64,000 nucleotides of DNA. Source: an uncultured Aquimarina sp. Its GTDB lineage: Bacteria; Bacteroidota; Bacteroidia; Flavobacteriales; Flavobacteriaceae. Below, piece by piece: positions 1-6,675 of this stretch (positions are counted from its first letter, which is position 1; the number at the start of each line of letters is the position of its first letter). A program made the position numbers and the translations under genes. Below the pieces are notes generated by a model. The model did no database searches. It was not told where the DNA came from and was given only the letters and a program-made list of their open reading frames with translations. The stretch spans positions 62,001-126,000 of the forward strand of contig NZ_CANLOZ010000003.1 in assembly GCF_947492965.1 (NCBI RefSeq), given 5' to 3'.

Positions 1-1251
1 AACATTAGGGTAATTAATGAATATCCTTGGTCAAATATGTTTGCTTATAATATGTTTTTAAGGCCAACGGAAGAGGAGTTAAAAGATTTTGATCCTGAGT
101 GGACGGTAATTAATGCTCCTGGTTTTATGGCAGATGCTGCCGTAGATGGAACACGTCAGCATAATTTTGCTATTCTAAATTTTACTAGAAAAATTGCACT
201 TATAGGAGGAACAGGCTATACAGGTGAAATTAAAAAGGGAATTTTCTCTGCTTTGAATTTTATCTTGCCAGTATATAAAAATACCTTGCCAATGCATTGC
301 TCGGCTAATGTTGGTGAAAAAGGAGATACAGCCATATTTTTTGGATTATCAGGTACAGGAAAAACAACCTTATCTACAGATCCCGATAGAAAGCTTATTG
401 GTGATGATGAGCATGGATGGACAAAAGAAAATACTATTTTTAATTTTGAAGGAGGATGTTATGCAAAAGTGATTGATCTGTCTGCTGAGAAAGAACCTGA
501 GATATATGGAGCGATTAAAAAAGGAGCTATTTTAGAGAACGTTATTATAGATGATAACGGAGAAGTAGATTATTCAGATACTTCAATTACACAAAATACA
601 AGAGTAAGTTACCCAATACATCATATTGAAAATATTCAGGATTCTTCTATTGGAAAAAACCCAAAAAACATTTTCTTTTTAACGGCAGATGCGTTTGGAG
701 TAATTCCTCCTATTTCTAAGTTAACGCCTAGTCAAGCAGCATACCACTTTATCTCAGGATATACAGCAAAAGTTGCGGGTACAGAGGCAGGAGTTGTAGA
801 GCCTACTCCGTCATTCTCTGCTTGTTTTGGTGCTCCATTTATGCCTTTACACCCAGCGAAATATGCAGAAATGCTTATTGACAAAATGAAAGATACTGGA
901 GTAAATGTTTGGTTGGTAAACACTGGATGGACAGGTGGTCCTTATGGTGTTGGTACCAGAATAAAACTGAAATATACGCGAGCAATGATTCAGGCAGTAC
1001 TGAACGGAGATTTAGGTCTGTATTCTTATGATAACTATCATATTCATTCGGTATTTGGGGTAGCACAACCAAGAGAATGTCCTGGAGTTCCTACTAGTGT
1101 GCTTAGTCCTAGAGCAACGTGGAATGATGATGAAGCTTATTATAAGACAGCATTTAAACTAACAAATGCATTTAGAGAGAATTTTAAAAAGTTTGAATCT
1201 TATGCGAATGAAGAAATTCGTAGAGGTGGACCACAGCGATATGCTTTTTAA
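1..1251 (+). CDS. pckA: ATP-dependent phosphoenolpyruvate carboxykinase (5' truncated by window edge)
   Basis: Converts oxaloacetate and ATP to phosphoenolpyruvate, ADP and CO2 in the cytoplasm, the committing step of gluconeogenesis. The frame is open from base 1; the first in-frame ATG at 37 is internal, because the residues before it (NIRVINEYPWSN) continue family sequence. The P-loop GLSGTGKTTLS, the following GDDEHGW segment and the later NTGWTGG motif identify the ATP-dependent type. The family is about 530 residues long, so roughly the first 115-120 residues lie outside the window. The C-terminus is intact (RGGPQRYAF). The gene converges on hemD across a perfect hairpin terminator. Identity is certain; only the N-terminal part cannot be assessed. 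Confidence 0.97.
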   Translation, partial: NIRVINEYPWSNMFAYNMFLRPTEEELKDFDPEWTVINAPGFMADAAVDGTRQHNFAILNFTRKIALIGGTGYTGEIKKGIFSALNFILPVYKNTLPMHCSANVGEKGDTAIFFGLSGTGKTTLSTDPDRKLIGDDEHGWTKENTIFNFEGGCYAKVIDLSAEKEPEIYGAIKKGAILENVIIDDNGEVDYSDTSITQNTRVSYPIHHIENIQDSSIGKNPKNIFFLTADAFGVIPPISKLTPSQAAYHFISGYTAKVAGTEAGVVEPTPSFSACFGAPFMPLHPAKYAEMLIDKMKDTGVNVWLVNTGWTGGPYGVGTRIKLKYTRAMIQAVLNGDLGLYSYDNYHIHSVFGVAQPRECPGVPTSVLSPRATWNDDEAYYKTAFKLTNAFRENFKKFESYANEEIRRGGPQRYAF

Positions 1252-1274
1252 ATAAATAAAAAGTAATAGATATT

Positions 1275-1306
1275 AAAAAGCCTGAAATTTAAATTTCAGG
1301 CTTTTT
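1275..1306. terminator. Bidirectional intrinsic terminator between pckA and hemD
   Basis: A perfect inverted repeat (aaaaagcctgaaattt followed by its complement) with an A-run on the left and a T-run on the right. It can end pckA transcripts on the plus strand and hemD transcripts on the minus strand. Confidence 0.85.
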
Positions 1307-1333
1307 AGTTTTATATCGAAATAAAAAAATGTC

Positions 1334-2080
1334 TTATTTTTTATTAGCTTCTTTAATATATTTCTGAAGCGCCATGGTCATAGAAGGAGTTTCAGGCGTA
1401 GGAGCTTGAATATTCACTACTAAATCATGTTCTTCGGCTGCTTTTACAGTAGAATTACCGAAAACTGCTATACGCGTATTGTTTTGCTTAAAATCTGGAA
1501 AGTTTTCAAATAATGATTTGATTCCAGAAGGGCTAAAGAATACTAAAATATCATAAAATACATCGCGTAAATCAGAAAGATCACTCACTACTGTTCTGTA
1601 AAAAATAGCTTGTTTCCAGTCTACTTTCAATGAATTTAAAGTGTCTGGAATTAAAGGTTTTAATTGATCGGAAGAAGGAAGTAAGAACTTTTCATTTTTG
1701 TACTTTTTAATCAAAGGTGTTAGTTCTTGGAATGTACGTTTCCCTACATAAATCTTTCTCTTTCTATAAACTACATATTTCTGAAGATAATATGCTACAG
1801 CTTCACTCTGGCAGAAATATTTAAGAGTATCAGGTACTTTAAAACGCATTTCGTCAGCGATTCTAAAAAAGTGGTCAACAGAATTTCTACTGGTAAGTAT
1901 AATTGCTGTGTATTGAGATAAATCTACCTTTTGTTGTCTCACTTCTTTCGCATCTACTCCCTCAACGTGAATAAACGGTATAAAGTCAATTTTTACCTTT
2001 TCCTTTTCTTCAAGATCGAAATAAGGCGAATTCTCTACTTTAGGCTCTGGCTGAGACACCAAAATCGTTTTCACTTTCAT
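1334..2080 (-). CDS. hemD: Uroporphyrinogen-III synthase
   Basis: Closes and isomerises hydroxymethylbilane to uroporphyrinogen III in haem and sirohaem synthesis. The 248-residue protein has the two-lobe HemD pattern: an N-terminal lobe ending in a TAIILTSRNSVDHF stretch, and a second lobe with DILVFFSPSGIKSLF followed by RIAVFGNSTVKAA, the diagnostic serine-rich turn and glycine loop. HemD is poorly conserved, so the call rests on these motifs and on context. It lies 32 bp downstream of the DUF4271 gene on the same strand, an arrangement I recall from other flavobacteria. The two probably share one promoter upstream of the DUF4271 gene. Confidence 0.88.
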   Translation of the reverse strand: MKVKTILVSQPEPKVENSPYFDLEEKEKVKIDFIPFIHVEGVDAKEVRQQKVDLSQYTAIILTSRNSVDHFFRIADEMRFKVPDTLKYFCQSEAVAYYLQKYVVYRKRKIYVGKRTFQELTPLIKKYKNEKFLLPSSDQLKPLIPDTLNSLKVDWKQAIFYRTVVSDLSDLRDVFYDILVFFSPSGIKSLFENFPDFKQNNTRIAVFGNSTVKAAEEHDLVVNIQAPTPETPSMTMALQKYIKEANKK

Positions 2081-2112
2081 ATATAATCTTTATTAGTACA
2101 CGTATTCCTAAA

Positions 2113-2766
2113 TTATGCCATTAGTTTGTAAAGCATAAAATAGGGCGCGATTTCAAGTGCGCAAAGATACAAAATAAAATAAAACAAGTTCTTTAAAATA
2201 ATGTTTTCATTTCGTTTATAGGCAGAAAAGAGAGTGATTAAGTTAAGTAGTACCAAAGATCCTATAATAATTAGAAGAACAATTTTTGAAGGTTTTGCAG
2301 TATAAATGAAGAATAAATTAAGAGGTAATAAAATTACGCCTAAAAAATTACGATATGATATTTTATAGAATAAATAATCGTCTATCAAGGATTCTATAGA
2401 AAAAACAATAGAAACAATTTTTTCGATTAAAATTTTGCATAGAAATACGAATAAATAGAGTAAAGTGATCTTGAAATAGAATAACATATTTAATTCGTTT
2501 ACTTTCCATTGAAAAGTTTCAACGCATAGATATGCAAATAAAGACACAGACAGTATTTGCACTAATATTAGTATTGCATTAAATGCATTAGAGAGTTTAT
2601 TCCCCTTATGATTTAATACCACATACTTATTTGTGTTAAAAAGCATTGTAAATTCATGAAACAATACTGAGTTCATGAGTTTTGCAGTAGCTAACAATAT
2701 AAAACATACCAGAAATATAATGGTAATCCAGTCGCTTGTTATAATTTCTCTTGTAATAACTTCCAT
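2113..2766 (-). CDS. DUF4271 family integral membrane protein
   Basis: A 217-residue polytopic protein with about five to six hydrophobic segments (starting near residues 13, 58, 93, 140, 165 and 195). It matches the Bacteroidota-specific DUF4271 family by length, membrane pattern and position directly upstream of hemD. The function is unknown. The constant link to hemD suggests a role near tetrapyrrole synthesis or simple co-expression, and neither is shown by the sequence. A perfect TAnnTTTG box lies only 12 bases before the ATG, so the mRNA leader would be very short. Confidence 0.75.
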   Translation of the reverse strand: MEVITREIITSDWITIIFLVCFILLATAKLMNSVLFHEFTMLFNTNKYVVLNHKGNKLSNAFNAILILVQILSVSLFAYLCVETFQWKVNELNMLFYFKITLLYLFVFLCKILIEKIVSIVFSIESLIDDYLFYKISYRNFLGVILLPLNLFFIYTAKPSKIVLLIIIGSLVLLNLITLFSAYKRNENIILKNLFYFILYLCALEIAPYFMLYKLMA

Positions 2767-2777
2767 AATTGATGCTC

Positions 2778-2785
2778 CAAAATTA
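2778..2785 (-). promoter_or_regulatory. -7 box of DUF4271-hemD operon
   Basis: On the minus strand the sequence reads TAATTTTG, a perfect Bacteroidota TAnnTTTG box, 12 bases before the ATG at 2766. No clear -33 TTG is visible. Confidence 0.45.
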
Positions 2786-2915
2786 AATCATAGTTGCTAC
2801 ATAAGAAAATGAAAATAAAGTAAATAAAGATGCAACACTAATTTCTTCTGGTAGTTATATTATTAAACTATATTTTTACTGAAAAAAACTGGAAATAATC
2901 TAGTGATTATTTAGT

Positions 2916-2923
2916 TATATTTG
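2916..2923 (+). promoter_or_regulatory. -7 box before the mannosyltransferase-pyrC operon
   Basis: TATATTTG is a perfect TAnnTTTG box. It contains the TTG at 2921 that could be mistaken for an alternative start codon. The ATG at 2939 lies 15 bases downstream, which fits a transcription start just before the gene. Confidence 0.5.
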
Positions 2924-2938
2924 CCTGAAAATACCCAG

Positions 2939-3670
2939 ATGGTAGACGCCTTAGTAATTATACCTACCTATAATGAAATTGAAAATGTAGAGCGTATTAT
3001 TAAAAATGTGCTTGCATTACAGCGTGATTTCGATATACTGATTGTAGATGATAACTCTCCTGACGGAACTGCGGCAAAAGTTAAAGAGCTGCAAGAAATA
3101 TATGGAGAACATTTGTTTTTATTAGAAAGAGAAGGTAAACTTGGTTTAGGAACAGCCTATATTACGGGCTTTAAATGGGCTTTGGAAAATTCGTATGAAT
3201 ATATCTTTGAAATGGATGCTGATTTTTCTCATAACCCTAATGATTTAATAAGGTTGTATAATGCTTGTGCCAAAGGATCATCTCATGTGGCCATAGGATC
3301 AAGATACGTAACTGGAGTGAATGTGGTCAATTGGCCAATGAGTAGAGTATTACTCTCTTGGTTAGCCTCAAAATATGTGCGTCTAATTACAGGTATGAAT
3401 ATCCATGACACAACAGCAGGTTTTGTATGTTATAAAAGAGAGGTTTTAGAAAAAATAAATCTTGATAAAATTAAATTTGTTGGGTATGCTTTTCAAATCG
3501 AAATGAAGTTTAAGGCTTATCTCCTTAAGTTTAAAATAAAAGAAGTCCCAGTAATTTTTACAGATAGAACACGTGGTGCTTCTAAGATGAGTAAAGGAAT
3601 CATTTCAGAGGCGATTTTTGGAGTTTTGGGAATGAAATTAAAGAGTTTGTTTAATAGTTATGATATATAA
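2939..3670 (+). CDS. Polyprenol monophosphomannose synthase-like glycosyltransferase (GT2)
   Basis: A 243-residue family 2 glycosyltransferase of the dolichol/polyprenol-phosphate mannose synthase type. It transfers a sugar from a nucleotide donor to a lipid phosphate at the cytoplasmic face of the inner membrane. Visible motifs are VIIPTYNE at the N-terminus, the IVDDNSPDGTA donor site, the EMDADFSH DxD metal site and the C-terminal FTDRTRGASKMS loop. There is no membrane anchor, as in short DPM1-type enzymes. I chose ATG 2939 over the upstream in-frame TTG 2921 because that TTG is part of a perfect -7 promoter box. pyrC follows after 2 bp, so the two are co-transcribed. The exact sugar is unknown. 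Confidence 0.9.
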   Translation: MVDALVIIPTYNEIENVERIIKNVLALQRDFDILIVDDNSPDGTAAKVKELQEIYGEHLFLLEREGKLGLGTAYITGFKWALENSYEYIFEMDADFSHNPNDLIRLYNACAKGSSHVAIGSRYVTGVNVVNWPMSRVLLSWLASKYVRLITGMNIHDTTAGFVCYKREVLEKINLDKIKFVGYAFQIEMKFKAYLLKFKIKEVPVIFTDRTRGASKMSKGIISEAIFGVLGMKLKSLFNSYDI

Positions 3671-3672
3671 TT

Positions 3673-5013
3673 ATGAATAGTGTATTGATTAAAAACGCGA
3701 ACATTGTTAATGAAGGAAAAATTTTCAATGGAGACGTATATATAGAAAATGGGTTTTTCAAAGAAATTGCAGCACAGATAAGTGCAAAATCTCCAGATGT
3801 TCAGGTTTTTGATGCAGAAGGGAAGTACCTATTTCCTGGGGTAATCGATGATCAGGTTCATTTTAGAGAGCCAGGATTAACACACAAAGCAACTATCGAA
3901 ACTGAGTCTAAAGCTGCTGTTGCAGGAGGAATAACTTCTTTTATAGAAATGCCTAATACAAATCCTCAGACAACAACGGTAGAAAAACTTGAAGAAAAGT
4001 TTGATATCGCAGCTAAAACTAGTTATGCGAATTATTCTTTTATGTTTGGAGGAACTAACGATAACTTAGAAGAGATAATAAAGTTAGATCCATCTAAAGT
4101 GGCAGGGCTTAAATTATTCCTTGGGTCTTCTACAGGAAATATGTTAGTGGATAATCCAGAAGTATTAGAAAAGATTTTTTCATCGACGGATTTAGTAATA
4201 TCGGTTCATTGTGAGGATGAAGAGACGATTAGAAATAATACAGCAAAGTATAAAGAACAATATGGGGATGACATTCCTATCGAAATGCATCCGGTAATAA
4301 GAAGTGAAGAAGCTTGTTACTTATCTTCTTCTAGTGCTGTAGCATTAGCTAAAAAAACTGGAGCTAGATTACATGTATTTCATCTTTCTACAGCAAAAGA
4401 ACTGGAACTTTTTACCAATAAAATTCCTCTGAAAGAGAAAAAAATAACTGCAGAAGTTTGTATACATCATCTTTGGTTTTCTGATGAAGATTATAAGCAA
4501 AAGGGAACTCTTATTAAATGGAATCCTGCAGTGAAAACTGCTAAAGATCGAGATGCATTATTTGAAGCATTATTGGCAGATAAATTAGATGTAATTGCTA
4601 CGGATCATGCGCCACATACAAAAGAAGAGAAGAGTAATGTATACACCAAAGCACCATCAGGTGGTCCTTTAGTGCAACATGCTTTGCCAGCGATGTTAGA
4701 GTTTTATCACAGAGGTAAAATTTCATTAGAAAAAATCGCCGAAAAAATGTGTCATAATCCTGCAATTCTTTTTCAAGTATCAAAAAGAGGGTATATTAAA
4801 GAAGGATATTGTGCAGATGCTGTTTTGGTAGATTTGAATGCGCCTTGGACTGTAAACTCAGATAATATTGCGTACAAATGTGGGTGGTCTCCTTTTGAGG
4901 GGACAACTTTTAAATCTAGAATTACGCATACTTTTATTAATGGAAGTTTGGTGTATAAGAACTTTAAGTTCTATGATGTTAAAAATGCACAAAGATTAAC
5001 TTTTGATCGTTAA
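3673..5013 (+). CDS. pyrC: Dihydroorotase
   Basis: Cyclises N-carbamoyl-aspartate to dihydroorotate in pyrimidine synthesis. This 446-residue amidohydrolase carries the FREPG signature after the metal motif, the lysine expected to be carboxylated (K147 in GLKLFLGSSTG), metal-ligand histidines at H179 (SVHCEDE) and in the VFHLST stretch, and the catalytic aspartate in ATDHAPHT. The first metal motif reads D-D-Q-V-H (Q61, H63), where most type I enzymes have HxH, so one zinc ligand is replaced by Gln. This may be a Bacteroidota-wide variant and does not argue against function. The gene is 2 bp behind the mannosyltransferase gene. Confidence 0.93.
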   Translation: MNSVLIKNANIVNEGKIFNGDVYIENGFFKEIAAQISAKSPDVQVFDAEGKYLFPGVIDDQVHFREPGLTHKATIETESKAAVAGGITSFIEMPNTNPQTTTVEKLEEKFDIAAKTSYANYSFMFGGTNDNLEEIIKLDPSKVAGLKLFLGSSTGNMLVDNPEVLEKIFSSTDLVISVHCEDEETIRNNTAKYKEQYGDDIPIEMHPVIRSEEACYLSSSSAVALAKKTGARLHVFHLSTAKELELFTNKIPLKEKKITAEVCIHHLWFSDEDYKQKGTLIKWNPAVKTAKDRDALFEALLADKLDVIATDHAPHTKEEKSNVYTKAPSGGPLVQHALPAMLEFYHRGKISLEKIAEKMCHNPAILFQVSKRGYIKEGYCADAVLVDLNAPWTVNSDNIAYKCGWSPFEGTTFKSRITHTFINGSLVYKNFKFYDVKNAQRLTFDR

Positions 5014-5122
5014 GAAAAGCTTCAATTTTATATTGGTAAAACTTTTGAATTATACAATAAAGTTGATGTGTGTAGTTCTCGGTTTTATGGTTAGTTCTTG
5101 ATAATCATTAAAATTAAAATAT

Positions 5123-5665
5123 GTGAAAAAAAGTGTTGTTTATAGTGCTTTATTATTGATACTCGTAGGGTTCTCTTGTCAAAATCTGGATAAGATTGAT
5201 AAACCCGAAAACTTTATCGAGGAAGATAAGATGATTGAGATACTTACGGATATAGCTTTTGTGAAAGCTGCTAAAGGAAGTTATAAAAAGGTTTTTGATA
5301 TCGAAAAAATAAATCCAGAGTTATATATATTAGAAAAACATGGTGTCGATAGCTTAGTGTTTGCAGAAAACAATAGATGGTATATTAGCAAGCTCGATGA
5401 CTACGAAAAAATATTCAATAAGGTAAAAAAGAATATAGAAGTCTCAAAAATTAAGTTTGAGAAACTTAAGAAGGAAGAGGATTCGTTAAAAAAGATAGAA
5501 GACTCTTTGAAACGAATCAAAAATGGTCTTGAAAATGAAAAAATACTACCATCTGATTTAGATAAATTAGAATCAATAGAAGAAGAATTGATGAATGCGG
5601 AGATGGAAAATGCTGTTAAAAAGAGGGTTAAGTCTTCTTCTCCTTCAGGAAAAAAGAAGCAGTAG
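5123..5665 (+). CDS. DUF4296 domain lipoprotein
   Basis: A 180-residue exported lipoprotein: signal peptide and lipobox VGFSC with Cys19, then the DUF4296 segment (MIEILTDIAFVKAAKG and the YGVDSLVF-like stretch, residues about 35-100), then a highly charged coiled-coil tail rich in Lys and Glu. The function of DUF4296 is unknown; many Bacteroidota carry one copy near pyrC. The start is the GTG at 5123; the overlapping ATG at 5121 is immediately followed by TGA and is out of frame. The last 38 bp overlap the 3' end of the convergent SDR gene. Confidence 0.8.
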   Translation: MKKSVVYSALLLILVGFSCQNLDKIDKPENFIEEDKMIEILTDIAFVKAAKGSYKKVFDIEKINPELYILEKHGVDSLVFAENNRWYISKLDDYEKIFNKVKKNIEVSKIKFEKLKKEEDSLKKIEDSLKRIKNGLENEKILPSDLDKLESIEEELMNAEMENAVKKRVKSSSPSGKKKQ

Positions 5666-6644
5666 TTTCTATAGCATTTTCTATTGGTAAGAAATCATAG
5701 GATAATTCCTTTTTGATTTTATCATTCTCATAGAAAGAATTTGTAAACGCACTTTTTATAGAAGACTTAAATAGAATTTTTTTAGTTCTAAAAAGGAAAT
5801 GACTAAATTCTTGAATATAATATGCTATTTTAATCGTTAACGGAGAAACCTTCTTTTTGGGAATTGATTTTTGTAAAGCTTTTGCAATAAGAGTAAACGC
5901 ATTTTTAAAGCTCAAATTTTCGGCAACTACCACATAACGTTGATTTTTAATAGTGCTATTTGTGAGACGATACATGATTTCTATTACATCCTCCACAGCA
6001 ACATAGCCAGTAGTTCCATTGGTGTAATAAGGCATTCCCTTGTGTATTTTTTTAAATAAAAAACCACTTCCAGAATTGTAAAAACCACGACCTATAATTA
6101 TTCCAGGATTTACAATGACTGCATCTAATCCTTCCTGAGTACCTCTCCATACTTCCATTTCTGCTCCATATTTAGTGATGGCATAAACAGAATCGGAAAT
6201 TTCAGGATTCCATTCTGAATTTTCATTAATAGGATTTTGTAATGCGTTTTCACTTAATGTTGCAATAGAGCTTACATAACATAGTTTTTGAACATTGTTT
6301 AATAAAGATAGATTTACAATGTTTGCAGTTCCTTCAATATTTGTTTTTCTTAATTTTTTGAAATGTGAAGGATTAAAAGAAATCATGGCAGCACAATGAT
6401 AAACATGAGTGATGTCTACAAAGGCTTTAGTTAATTCAGGAATGTCATTCAGATCAGTTTTAATCCATTCAATAGTATCAAATGCTTCTCGATCTTCCGG
6501 ATTACAGCACTTTAAATAGATGCTTTTTGCATAATCTTTTTTTGTTGCTGTTCTGTATGTGGCTCGTATCTGATGTTTTTCTTTTAATAGTTTGATCAGT
6601 AAATGAGTGCCCACTAAACCTGTTGCTCCGGTAACTAAAATCAT
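5628..6644 (-). CDS. NAD-dependent epimerase/dehydratase (extended SDR)
   Basis: A 338-residue extended short-chain dehydrogenase/reductase. It has an N-terminal Rossmann GATGLVG nucleotide-binding motif (about residues 6-12), the catalytic YxxxK (YAITKYG, near residue 155), the preceding SSIATLSE serine region and the VNPGIIIG structural motif. The family includes sugar epimerases and dihydroflavonol-4-reductase-like enzymes; the segment after VNPGIIIGRG resembles the latter. The substrate cannot be assigned. Its 3' end overlaps the DUF4296 gene tail to tail by 38 bp, so each mRNA would carry antisense to the other. Confidence 0.88.
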   Translation of the reverse strand: MILVTGATGLVGTHLLIKLLKEKHQIRATYRTATKKDYAKSIYLKCCNPEDREAFDTIEWIKTDLNDIPELTKAFVDITHVYHCAAMISFNPSHFKKLRKTNIEGTANIVNLSLLNNVQKLCYVSSIATLSENALQNPINENSEWNPEISDSVYAITKYGAEMEVWRGTQEGLDAVIVNPGIIIGRGFYNSGSGFLFKKIHKGMPYYTNGTTGYVAVEDVIEIMYRLTNSTIKNQRYVVVAENLSFKNAFTLIAKALQKSIPKKKVSPLTIKIAYYIQEFSHFLFRTKKILFKSSIKSAFTNSFYENDKIKKELSYDFLPIENAIETTASFFLKEKKT

Positions 6645-6675
6645 TCTTCTTCTTCTGGAATACTAATGTAAACAA

